Source: CAZKNF01 sp964554105 (GTDB taxonomy: Bacteria; Bacteroidota; Rhodothermia; Rhodothermales; VXPQ01). Taken from it: DNA of 16,639 nucleotides. The DNA lies in NCBI GenBank assembly GCA_964554105.1, contig CAZKNF010000075.1, positions 1-16,639 on the forward strand. Reading direction: 5' to 3'. Both the position numbers and the translations under genes were made by a program. Shown here piece after piece: positions 6,217 through 13,743 of the stretch (the stretch's first letter is position 1; every line of letters begins with the position of its first letter). The notes beneath the pieces were generated by a model. It was not told where the DNA came from, searched no databases, and saw only the letters and a list, made by a program, of their open reading frames with translations.

Positions 6217-6897
6217 TTAGATCAGATACATCAGCGGGAAGAGGAATATCCAGATGATGTCGACGAGGTGCCAGTATAGGCCGGAGAGTTCGACTGGCGT
6301 GTAATACTCGCTGCTGAAGTGCCCTCGATACGCCCGGCTAGCCAGCCACGACAGGACGCCCATTCCTATGAGAACGTGCACGCCGTGAATGCCTGTCATC
6401 ACGAAGTAAATGCTGAAGAAAATCGGCGCGTCCGGCGTCGTCATTTCCGCGTAGTCAAAAAATCCACCGGGAAAGATCCCCAGATGAAATTTATGCGTGT
6501 ATTCGAAATACTTCACCACCATAAAGACGCCGGCCAGCAGCACCGTGATGACAAGATTTCTGACGAGGGCTCGTCGGTCGTCGGTTTGTGCGGCGCGGAT
6601 CGCCAGAGCCACAGTGAGCGATGACAGCAGCAGTACGATTGTGTTCAATCCGCCGAGCCAGGGATTGAGCTCGGTACTCGCGTCTACGAATACCTCAGGA
6701 TTCCAGATGCGGTACACCGCATAGGCGACGAACATCCCGCTAAAGAGCAAAATCTCCGTGACCAGAAACAACCACATGCCCAGTTTGGCGGCATCGAACT
6801 GCTGCTCCGACGACACGAAGTAGTGTTTCAGGTGGGACGGATGGGCTCCGTCGTGGGTCTCATGTGCCGCGGACGATGTCGCGGTTTGTGGAGCCAT
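6217..6897 (-). CDS. coxC: Cytochrome c oxidase subunit III
   Basis: Subunit III stabilises the catalytic core and its proton-uptake side. The 226-residue protein has five predicted helices, as in short bacterial subunit III proteins. Signatures are KLGMWLFLVTEILLFSG (38-54, with the conserved Glu48), the LNTIVLLLSSLTVALA helix (84-99), FFSIYFVMTGIHGVHVLIG (160-178, His171 and His174) and the C-terminal LSGLYWHLVDIIWIFLFPL (204-222). The N-terminal cytoplasmic tail is unusually rich in His (HETHDGAHPSHLKH, 12-25). It lies 59 bases after coxA. On its coding strand a purine-rich AGAAGAGAG precedes the ATG and may serve as ribosome-binding site. Confidence 0.96.
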   Translation of the reverse strand: MAPQTATSSAAHETHDGAHPSHLKHYFVSSEQQFDAAKLGMWLFLVTEILLFSGMFVAYAVYRIWNPEVFVDASTELNPWLGGLNTIVLLLSSLTVALAIRAAQTDDRRALVRNLVITVLLAGVFMVVKYFEYTHKFHLGIFPGGFFDYAEMTTPDAPIFFSIYFVMTGIHGVHVLIGMGVLSWLASRAYRGHFSSEYYTPVELSGLYWHLVDIIWIFLFPLMYLI

Positions 6898-6956
6898 AAC
6901 TCTCTTCTAATTATGATCTTAGCACGAGGTGCGGGATCGACGAACTCGCATGGAAC

Positions 6957-8681
6957 CTATCCAATGTCCTCAGCCGGCTCGGACTTCTCGATCGGCGCGG
7001 CGCCCGAGGCACCATCTCCCGCACCATCTCCGCCGCCGAAGATTTCCTCAGCGAGGTAGTAGTCATAGGGGCCGCGGGTGACCAGAGGCGTCCGATGGAA
7101 GTTGTGCGGATCAGGCCGACGGCCGGTATGTGTCCACTCGAGGGTCGCAGCACCCCATGGATTCGCGGGAGCGATCTTGCCCTTGAACAGAGACCAGATC
7201 ATATACGTGGCCACCATGAACAAGCCAAAGCCGAGGAGCCACGAGCCGTACGTCGAGAGCTGGTGCCAGATCGTGAACTCAGCGTCGTAATCGTAATATC
7301 TACGCGGCATCCCCTTCGCGCCCATGATGAGCTGGGGAAAAAACGTGAGATTAAAACCCAGGAAGATCAGAACAGCAGCAATGCGCCCGGGCTTCTCGCT
7401 GTACATTCGACCGGTTATTTTCGGCCACCAGTAGTGGAGAGCGCCAAGGGCGGCGATCACTGTACCTCCCATCATTACATAGTGGAAGTGTGCAACGACG
7501 TAATACGTGTCGTGGAGATGGATGTCGACTGCGAGGACGCCGACCATGATCCCAGTGACCCCGCCAATCGTGAATAGGAACAGGAACGACATCGCATACA
7601 ACATGGGCGTTTGAAACCAGATCGAGCCCTTGTACATCGTTGCCACCCAGTTAAAAACTTTTATGCCCGACGGTATGCCGATCAGATAGGTTATCAACGA
7701 GAACATAACCGATGAAATCGCCGACTGGCCGGAGACGAACATATGATGCCCCCAGACCAGGAACCCGAGCATGGCGATGGCGACAGATGAGAGAGCGATC
7801 GCCGTATAACCATAGATTCGCTGCCTGGAAAAGGTCGCGATAAGCTCTGAGATCACCCCGAATGCCGGCAGAATCATGATATAGACTGCAGGATGCGAGT
7901 AAAACCAGAAAAAATGCTGGAACAAGACCGGATCCCCACCGAGCGCCGGATCAAAAATACCGATCTGTAGGACGACTTCGAGAAAGAGCAGCAGAACGGT
8001 AATTCCGAGCACGGGCGTCGCAAGCACCTGTACGATGCTCGTCGCATACAGGCCCCAAACAAAAAGCGGCAGGCGATTCCATGTGAGACCCGGCGCGCGC
8101 ATTTTGTGGATCGTCACGATGAAATTCAGCCCCGTGAAGATCGAGGCGAAGCCCGCGATGAATACGGCCATCGTGAGAAAGAGTACAGAGTTGCCGACCG
8201 TCTTTGAGTAGGGCGTATAGAATGTCCATCCTGTATCGACATTCCCGGCCAGCATGGCGACGAGGATGAGAATTGCGCCGGTCAGATAAAAGTAATAACT
8301 GGCCAGATTCAGGCGGGGAAACGCGACATCTTTTGCGCCGAGCTGGATCGGAAGAAAGATGTTTCCGAAGAACGCAGGAATGGACGGCACCAGAAATCCG
8401 AACACCATTACGATGCCGTGCAGGGAAAACAGCTGATTGTAGGTATTCGCCGATACGATCGTCTCGTCCGGCGTCAGCAGCTCAAGACGGACCAGAAGCG
8501 CGAATACACCTCCAAGCAGGAACACGACCGCCAGGGTGATTCCGTACATGATGCCGATCCTTTTGTGATCGACCGACGAGAGCCACGACCACAGGCCCTT
8601 CTCATGCGTGATGTAGTCACCATGGTCGTGATGACCGCTGAGCGCCTCCGCTTCAGCATGTGCTGTATGTCCTTCGGCCAT
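6957..8681 (-). CDS. coxA: Cytochrome c oxidase subunit I, A2-type haem-copper oxidase
   Basis: This is the catalytic subunit: it reduces O2 to water and pumps protons. The 574-residue protein shows all metal ligands: His89 (HGIVMVFGF) and His400 for the low-spin haem, His398 for the oxygen-reducing haem, and His263, His312 and His313 for CuB, with Tyr267 at the place of the cross-linked Tyr. The helix VI motif is FYSHPAVY (260-267): Tyr-Ser replaces the Gly-Glu region of A1 oxidases, so this belongs to the A2 group, as in the Rhodothermus marinus caa3 enzyme. Asp118 (AKDVAFPRLN) keeps the D-channel entrance, and Lys341 (IPSGIKVFNW) the K-channel lysine. The N-terminus is His-rich and the last 25 residues are Gly- and Glu-rich. 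It lies 81 bases after coxB. Confidence 0.98.
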   Translation of the reverse strand: MAEGHTAHAEAEALSGHHDHGDYITHEKGLWSWLSSVDHKRIGIMYGITLAVVFLLGGVFALLVRLELLTPDETIVSANTYNQLFSLHGIVMVFGFLVPSIPAFFGNIFLPIQLGAKDVAFPRLNLASYYFYLTGAILILVAMLAGNVDTGWTFYTPYSKTVGNSVLFLTMAVFIAGFASIFTGLNFIVTIHKMRAPGLTWNRLPLFVWGLYATSIVQVLATPVLGITVLLLFLEVVLQIGIFDPALGGDPVLFQHFFWFYSHPAVYIMILPAFGVISELIATFSRQRIYGYTAIALSSVAIAMLGFLVWGHHMFVSGQSAISSVMFSLITYLIGIPSGIKVFNWVATMYKGSIWFQTPMLYAMSFLFLFTIGGVTGIMVGVLAVDIHLHDTYYVVAHFHYVMMGGTVIAALGALHYWWPKITGRMYSEKPGRIAAVLIFLGFNLTFFPQLIMGAKGMPRRYYDYDAEFTIWHQLSTYGSWLLGFGLFMVATYMIWSLFKGKIAPANPWGAATLEWTHTGRRPDPHNFHRTPLVTRGPYDYYLAEEIFGGGDGAGDGASGAAPIEKSEPAEDIG

Positions 8682-8762
8682 GATCTTCTATGCTCGATCT
8701 TTGCTATACCTTCCCGGTGCGGCGCCCCGGGATTCAATGGGCGCTCGCGCTCGGCAATTCAC

Positions 8763-9710
8763 TTACTCTGAGGAGGATTGCTCCTTGATGAACTCGATCA
8801 GCGCGTTGACCTGACGATCCTCGAGGTTGCTGTAGGTTGCGGGCATAACGTTCTGATAACCGGCAACGATTTCGGCGCCCGGATCCAAAATCGATTCTCG
8901 CAAATAGTTGTCATCCACCTCAACAGTTGAACCGTCGGCAAGCTCCTCAGTGCTCCCGTAGAGTCCCTGCATCGTAGGTCCGATTCCCGGGCTGCCGTCG
9001 AGGCTATGACACTGCTGGCACACCTGCTGCTCGAACAGCTGGGCACCATACTCCGGGAGCGGCATATCCTCGTCTACGCCGGCGGACTCCAGCCACTGCT
9101 CAAAATCAGTCTGAGACTCGACTGTGACGCTTGCGAGCATGGCGGAATGGCCCGCCCCGCAGTACTCCGTACAATAGACGGCGTACTCACCGGGCTTCGT
9201 CGCTTCGAACCAGACCGAGGAGTAGCGATCCGGAAGTACATCCTGCTTGACGCGAAACACCGGGATGAAAAAGCTATGGAGTACGTCGGTGCTACTCATG
9301 AGCATTCGTACGGGCCGATCGGCAGGCACGTGAAGCTCTCCTGTGGTGATGGTGCCATCCGGGTACTCAAAATCCCACTTCCACGACGATGCGGTTACGC
9401 GGATTTCATACGAATCGGGCGGTGCAATACTCTGCGTCATGAAGACTTTGAATCCCCAGTTGAAGAGGATCAGCACGAGGATGGTGGGAATGACGATCCA
9501 CGATATTTCTATAAACTTATTGGGCTCGACTGGAGAGGGAATTTCGCCGGTTCCTCTACGTCGATATCGGACGGCCAGATAGATCATGGCGCCGATTACG
9601 CCGACGAAGAGTACAGCGCTCGTCCACGTAACGAAATAGAAGAGGCTGTCGATTTCAGGCGCTACGGTCGACGCGCTCTCCGGCAGCCACAGGGTTCCTC
9701 CATCGTTCAT
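8763..9710 (-). CDS. coxB: Cytochrome c oxidase subunit II with fused cytochrome c domain (caa3 type)
   Basis: Subunit II receives electrons and passes them to haem a of CoxA. There are two membrane helices (about residues 22-46 and 66-90) and a periplasmic cupredoxin domain with the full CuA set: His145 (DVLHSFFIP), Cys180, Glu182, Cys184, His188 and Met191 (CTEYCGAGHSAM). A linker leads to a C-terminal cytochrome c domain with haem motif CQQCH at 231-235 and distal Met289 (NVMPATY). The total of 315 residues fits caa3 oxidases. The fused haem allows direct electron entry from ACIII or a mobile carrier. No signal peptide is clearly visible before the first helix. It lies 58 bases after the SCO gene and comes before coxA, the usual order. 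Confidence 0.97.
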   Translation of the reverse strand: MNDGGTLWLPESASTVAPEIDSLFYFVTWTSAVLFVGVIGAMIYLAVRYRRRGTGEIPSPVEPNKFIEISWIVIPTILVLILFNWGFKVFMTQSIAPPDSYEIRVTASSWKWDFEYPDGTITTGELHVPADRPVRMLMSSTDVLHSFFIPVFRVKQDVLPDRYSSVWFEATKPGEYAVYCTEYCGAGHSAMLASVTVESQTDFEQWLESAGVDEDMPLPEYGAQLFEQQVCQQCHSLDGSPGIGPTMQGLYGSTEELADGSTVEVDDNYLRESILDPGAEIVAGYQNVMPATYSNLEDRQVNALIEFIKEQSSSE

Positions 9711-9768
9711 GTCGTCGGTTCGATCAAGTTAGTCCTTTCGGGCAAGACATCGGCATGCCTTCTCGTAC

Positions 9769-10608
9769 TTAAGTTTGTTTCAACTGCCATGATTCCGGTG
9801 TTTCACCCGAGTGCTGCGACTCCTTCCTCCAGTATGTGAAGAGAATGGAACCGAGAACGATCATTGTCAGCAGACCACCAAGCTTCATTAGATTGAGCGC
9901 GTGCGGCACATACGAGTTCTTGTCGGGATCGTACTGGAAACAATAAAGAATGGCTCGATCGAGCGTCGAGCCCACGTTTCCATTTGAAGCCTCCACGAGC
10001 GCCGTTCTAACATCTCGTGGATTGTACTCGATCCCGTATATGTATCGCGAAATCTTTCGATCTCCGCTGAGAAATATCAGCGCGGACGGATGCGCGAATT
10101 CCTGTTGGTCTTCGACCCACTCGTACCGAAAACCCACGGCGTCCGTCAATCTATCGATCGACTCCTGCGAGCCGGTTAAGAAGTGCCAGCCCGCCGCGGC
10201 ACGCGGCTGTTCTAACCGATGCAGCGCGTGCTGTTTAGCCAGACGAGCCGCTTCCGGTCCTTCGGCGGCGTTAAAGCTTACCGTGAGGACGTCGAATTCT
10301 CCCCCCGGCATCCACGCCATCTCAGAAAGCGTGCTGGTTAACCCGTCGAGCACGAGATTGCACAGCATGGGACAGTCATGGTATACCAGATTCAGAAGAA
10401 CCGGCCGCTTGCCGTCAAAAAAACTGCCGAGCCGCACGGCATCCCCGGCTTCGTTCCGAAGCATGATATCTGCAGACACTACATTGCCGAGCTTCTCGTC
10501 CAGGCCGGCGCCCTCCAGCTCTTCCGGCAGGTGTCCGGCACGCTGCGCGACCAGAGGCTGCGCAAACAACGAACATGTAAAGGCTAGAACACAGAGCGCT
10601 TTGATCAT
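9769..10608 (-). CDS. SCO1/SenC-family copper chaperone with C-terminal membrane anchor
   Basis: SCO proteins deliver copper to, or reduce the thiols of, the CuA site in subunit II. I chose ATG at 10608, giving 279 residues, because it yields a clean signal peptide (MIKALCVLAFTCSLFAQPLVAQ); longer versions starting up to 10728 overlap the upstream gene. The thioredoxin-like fold carries the metal motif Cys79-x3-Cys83 (HDCPMLCN) and the third ligand His173 (EFAHPSAL). A helix at about 242-260 (KLGGLLTMIVLGSILFTYW) anchors the C-terminus, unlike many SCO proteins, which are held by an N-terminal anchor. It follows the motif protein by 31 bases and precedes coxB, in keeping with a role in CuA assembly of this oxidase. 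Confidence 0.94.
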   Translation of the reverse strand: MIKALCVLAFTCSLFAQPLVAQRAGHLPEELEGAGLDEKLGNVVSADIMLRNEAGDAVRLGSFFDGKRPVLLNLVYHDCPMLCNLVLDGLTSTLSEMAWMPGGEFDVLTVSFNAAEGPEAARLAKQHALHRLEQPRAAAGWHFLTGSQESIDRLTDAVGFRYEWVEDQQEFAHPSALIFLSGDRKISRYIYGIEYNPRDVRTALVEASNGNVGSTLDRAILYCFQYDPDKNSYVPHALNLMKLGGLLTMIVLGSILFTYWRKESQHSGETPESWQLKQT

Positions 10609-10639
10609 TACTCTCGAGCCAGTGATCTCGTCGGCGCGT

Positions 10640-11446
10640 CTATTCTTGGGGCAAGAGGGGGAGCTCCGCAGAGTAGTCTCTCCCATCCTGATCGCTATAC
10701 GCTTCGTTCGCCATGAGCTCCATTGCACGATCTATAGGGATGCGGTAGCGATCCGCCTCGCCATCCGTGACGGCGTATCCAGACAGCTTCCGCTGCGCGT
10801 CGAAGCGGTTTTCGCGCAGTTCCGGATAGCCGCTGATTCCAGCCGCGTCAAAACGGGCGGTTGCAGCCGTGATATTAAAGTAGTGGAATAAACCAAAGAT
10901 CGAAAGCGCCAGAGCTACGGCGACGGCGACGGTAAGACCAAGAATTTGAGCGGCTTCGACCCCCTCTTGTTCTACGCCGAGGGATTCTGCTTGCTCATCA
11001 AACTTTTCGTCACTCGAAACCTCGGCCGCGACCTCTACGGCAGCCCCTTTCACCAGGCCCTCGACGGGGCCGTATTCTTCATCTTGATCCGGTGACTTGA
11101 TGTGGGCGGCCTCGTCGGAAGCGCTGCCGCTGATGAAGCTTTCGATGTTGTCCTCACCATGGAGGCTGCCTTCCTTATCTCTCGCAATGACGCGCCAGAA
11201 ATACGTCCTCTCATCCGTGAGAAAGGCGTCCTCGACAACCAGGCTCGTGCGGCGATCGGTCGCCTGGTCTAGAAGCACGTCGTCAAACGAAGGATCGGCG
11301 GAAACTTGGACGCGATATTCCTGAATGTCGTCCGCAGGCCTCCAGGTAAAAACGACCCTCTCTCCATCGACAACCGCCTCTTCGCGGGGCGCCATGAGGA
11401 CGGGGACCGTAGACTGCTCCTCGGATTCGCTCTTATTTTTTGCCAT
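10640..11446 (-). CDS. Fn3-like / transmembrane protein with ACIII-associated RIPIDRAMEL motif
   Basis: This is a 268-residue protein of unknown function. Residues about 14-108 look like a fibronectin type III-like beta sandwich (VVFTWRPADDIQEYRVQVSAD, then TYFWRVIARDKEGS). An acidic linker follows, then one hydrophobic helix at about 166-190, then a short C-terminal domain with GYPELRENRFDAQRKLSGYA (206-225) and RIPIDRAMELMA (235-246). From memory, small proteins with this last motif occur in many ACIII-oxidase clusters, usually without the N-terminal domain. With no signal peptide, the expected topology is N-terminus inside and motif outside, which would leave the Fn3-like part in the cytoplasm. 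I chose ATG at 11446; a TTG at 11470 would add eight residues. It lies between act and cox genes and may link or help assemble the two complexes. Confidence 0.8.
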   Translation of the reverse strand: MAKNKSESEEQSTVPVLMAPREEAVVDGERVVFTWRPADDIQEYRVQVSADPSFDDVLLDQATDRRTSLVVEDAFLTDERTYFWRVIARDKEGSLHGEDNIESFISGSASDEAAHIKSPDQDEEYGPVEGLVKGAAVEVAAEVSSDEKFDEQAESLGVEQEGVEAAQILGLTVAVAVALALSIFGLFHYFNITAATARFDAAGISGYPELRENRFDAQRKLSGYAVTDGEADRYRIPIDRAMELMANEAYSDQDGRDYSAELPLLPQE

Positions 11447-11580
11447 ACCTCGCCCGTCGTATCCTGTCAATCTTTTTGTACGAACGCGACACCTGTTCTA
11501 TGGATCAGGGTGCGGAATGAAACTGGAATGAATACGCCTCTGCCGTATAGCCGGTTTGACACGACCATTCTTCCATCGTA

Positions 11581-11607
11581 CGCGGCACTAGAAGAAACGG
11601 TGCCGCG
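11581..11607 (-). terminator. Perfect 8-bp stem-loop after actF
   Basis: CGCGGCAC (11581-11588) and GTGCCGCG (11600-11607) form a perfect 8-bp, GC-rich stem with an 11-base loop. It starts six bases after the actF stop codon in the direction of transcription. No T-run follows, so it may act as a partial terminator, an RNA-processing or a 3'-end protection element that sets different levels for the act and cox halves. Confidence 0.5.
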
Positions 11608-11613
11608 GCTTGT

Positions 11614-12861
11614 TTAGGTGTTCTCGAAGCGGAGCGACTCAGCCAAATAGGGCGAGTGAAGGGGGACGAGGCTGTGCCGCAGCAGCCGATACATAACGGC
11701 GGCCAGAAAGATGCCTCCGAGGCCGATCCAGCACGCAACATCGACGAAGCGGATCGTCGGATCGCCGGGATGGAGGACGGGCATCGTAATCCATCTTAGA
11801 TCGAACCACTGCATGGCAAGAAGCCAGATCGCCATGACGGCGAGGAACGGCTTGTTGCGCTTACCTGCTCGCGGGAGCAGAAGAATGAAGGGAAGTATGA
11901 AATGAAAAATCAGGAGGATGGCGCTGTGCACTTCCCAGCCATTCTCAAGCCGGTGCAGATACCAGATTGTCTCCTCCGGAATATTGCCGTACCAGATCAG
12001 CATATACTGGCTAAAGCCGATGTACGCCCAGAAAACGACAAATCCGAACACCATCTTTCCGAGATCCTGGTAGTGCTCTGCGGTGATCGCACTGCGCAGC
12101 GGAATGGACGTGTGCTGGAGCCACATCGCGATGAGCGCGATCAGTGCGTGGATCGACATGAAGGCGCCCGCGAAGATGTATACACCGAAGATCGTGGAAA
12201 ACCAGTGGGGGTCCACCGACATCAGCAGATCGTAACTGGCAAATGCCGTCGTGATAGCCAGCAAAACAAGGCCCCAGGCGCTTACTTTTCGCTGCTTCGC
12301 CGGAATGCTCGGATCCGGTCCGTCGTCCTGTTCCAACGAAAGCCGGTACAGCTTGTAGCCGATGAGACTCCAGATTACAAAATAGATAACCAGGCGGATG
12401 ATGAAGAATGGTACGTTCAGATAGGCCGACTTTCCGGCTATGATTGGATCGGTCTCCAGAACGTCCTCATGCGTCCAGTGGTAGAGATCGTGCATTCCGA
12501 ACAAGATGGGAATGCCAAGGAGAGCGAGAAGAGGAAAGCTCCAAAGAACGGATTCGGCGATCCGTCGAACGACGACGCTCCAGCGCGCCTTTGTGAGGTG
12601 CTGAATGACAACGAAAAATAGAGCACCGAGCGCGAGCGTAAGACAAAAAGACCATCCAACCAGGTAGGAGAAATAGAACTGCTCCGGATCTGTGGCCCAC
12701 CCGACGAGACTAATTACGAGGCCGACGGCGCCGATGAGCAGCGGCACGCCCCAGATGCGCCAATCGGAGCTGGGGCGAAACGTCTCAGGTGCTCGGTCCG
12801 CCGTCGATTGAAACGGATCGAAGAGACTCTGTGCGATGCTGTTCTTAGCGGGTGTTGCCAT
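11614..12861 (-). CDS. actF: Alternative complex III subunit ActF (membrane quinol-binding-type subunit)
   Basis: ActF is a polytopic membrane protein of ACIII, related to ActC/NrfD, with about ten predicted helices in 415 residues. The visible pattern fits ActF: after a soluble N-terminus of some 35 residues come helices around 36-55, 65-88 and 103-122, the HDLYHWTHEDVL loop, further helices with SYDLLMSVDPHWFSTIFGVYIFAG, then QYMLIWYGNIPEETIWYLHR, and the C-terminal pair ending SPYLAESLRFENT. The SVDPHW and WYGNIPEET segments are typical of ActF. No haem or FeS motif is present. Its ATG directly follows the actE stop with no gap, so translation is probably coupled. A stem-loop follows its stop codon. 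Confidence 0.93.
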   Translation of the reverse strand: MATPAKNSIAQSLFDPFQSTADRAPETFRPSSDWRIWGVPLLIGAVGLVISLVGWATDPEQFYFSYLVGWSFCLTLALGALFFVVIQHLTKARWSVVVRRIAESVLWSFPLLALLGIPILFGMHDLYHWTHEDVLETDPIIAGKSAYLNVPFFIIRLVIYFVIWSLIGYKLYRLSLEQDDGPDPSIPAKQRKVSAWGLVLLAITTAFASYDLLMSVDPHWFSTIFGVYIFAGAFMSIHALIALIAMWLQHTSIPLRSAITAEHYQDLGKMVFGFVVFWAYIGFSQYMLIWYGNIPEETIWYLHRLENGWEVHSAILLIFHFILPFILLLPRAGKRNKPFLAVMAIWLLAMQWFDLRWITMPVLHPGDPTIRFVDVACWIGLGGIFLAAVMYRLLRHSLVPLHSPYLAESLRFENT

Positions 12862-13629
12862 TTATCCGTTCTCCGTTGCCGTGGCATCAGTGCCGTCCTG
12901 AAGGCCCGATTCGCCGTTTACGTCGCCCTCATCCGCTTCGGTCGCTCCCGTTTGACCTTCATCGGTCTCGGCTTGGGTTTCATCGGCCGGGGGCTCCGCT
13001 CCGGCTGCGGCATCCTGTGCCTCGCGCTGCACATCTTCTCGAATGCCGGCGGGCACATCACTCGGGCTCGCATATTGACTCCGCTGCAAGGCGCGGACGT
13101 ACGCTACAATTGCCCAACGGTCGGCAGGAGGCACCTGGTGTCCGTAGGCCGGCATGGTTCGTATTCCGTTGGCGATCGTATCGTAAAGGTAGCCGTCTGC
13201 GACGTCGCGCAGCCGATCGCTGTGGTATGTAGGCGCCGGCGTGTAGCCGTATCCGCCAGTCGTGATGATGCCCTCGCCGTCTCCGACGGCCCCATGACAC
13301 GGTGTGCAGTAAATGTCATAGCGTTCCTGGCCCCGAGCCAATAATTCGCGCGTGGTTGGAAGTGGCATTTGCTCAACGTAGCTGCCATCCTCAGCGCGGC
13401 CCTCGTAGAAGACAACATCCTCGCGGAGTGTGCCACGAGCGATCGTACCTGGAACGATCGGCCGCATAGATCGATTGTCTTCGAAGAAGGAGTTTGCTTC
13501 CTGGGGATCAAACCGGTTCTGAAAGTCCATATTCAGGTTCGGATGGATCGGCGGATTATCGGACTCCATTCCCCTGCAGCCCGCAAGCGCGAGTACTACT
13601 AGAATTATGAGGGCGGTCGGTCGTCTCAT
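12862..13629 (-). CDS. actE: Alternative complex III subunit ActE, monohaem cytochrome c lipoprotein
   Basis: ActE is the monohaem cytochrome c subunit of ACIII, lipid-anchored on the periplasmic side, and a likely exit point for electrons to the oxidase. The signal peptide ends in a lipobox, LAGC, with Cys18 as the lipidated residue. The haem motif is CTPCH at 108-112 and the distal ligand is probably Met159 (IRTMPAYGHQ). The N-terminal part with MDFQNRFDPQEANSFFEDNRSMRP and PGTIARG is typical of ACIII cytochromes. After residue 190 comes a tail of about 65 residues, strongly acidic and low in complexity, not needed for the fold. The 106-base gap to actD contains 7-base repeats; actF follows directly. 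Confidence 0.95.
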   Translation of the reverse strand: MRRPTALIILVVLALAGCRGMESDNPPIHPNLNMDFQNRFDPQEANSFFEDNRSMRPIVPGTIARGTLREDVVFYEGRAEDGSYVEQMPLPTTRELLARGQERYDIYCTPCHGAVGDGEGIITTGGYGYTPAPTYHSDRLRDVADGYLYDTIANGIRTMPAYGHQVPPADRWAIVAYVRALQRSQYASPSDVPAGIREDVQREAQDAAAGAEPPADETQAETDEGQTGATEADEGDVNGESGLQDGTDATATENG

Positions 13630-13641
13630 GTGAGTCTAAGG

Positions 13642-13743
13642 TACAGAGCTTGGAGTGCAGAGTGGAGATCTCGGGGTAGGCCGCGCCGTTCGTTTCGGCA
13701 AAAGCTACTTGCTCGCGTATGTGAACTGTGCACTGTCAACTCT
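13642..13743. repeat. Degenerate heptanucleotide repeats in the actD-actE gap
   Basis: Two short arrays with 7-base period face each other. The left array has TACAGAG (13642-13648), CTTGGAG, TGCAGAG and TGGAGAT (ending 13669). The right array has GAACTGT (13723-13729), GCACTGT (13730-13736) and CAACTCT (13737-13743). The left units resemble the reverse complement of the right ones, for example AGTGCAGAGT against ACTGTGCACT, so the two can partly base-pair. The right array overlaps the end of actD, whose stop codon is at 13736-13738. Confidence 0.5.

Noticed and set aside
8712..8732. 6-bp hairpin (TCCCGG / CCGGGA) between coxB and coxA
   Set aside because: It is short, has a 9-base loop and no T-run, and lies inside a tight operon. 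It is close to chance for GC-rich DNA.
9006..9839. Long plus-strand open frames opposite the cox and act genes (for example 9006-9839, 9950-10891, 11902-12621)
   Set aside because: They lie fully opposite well-supported genes and have no recognisable domains, signals or ribosome-binding sites. They are by-products of the codon use of the real genes.
10609..10728. A longer N-terminus for the SCO protein, starting at 10728
   Set aside because: It would overlap the upstream gene by about 90 bases and place 40 basic residues before a clear signal peptide. The ATG at 10608 fits better.
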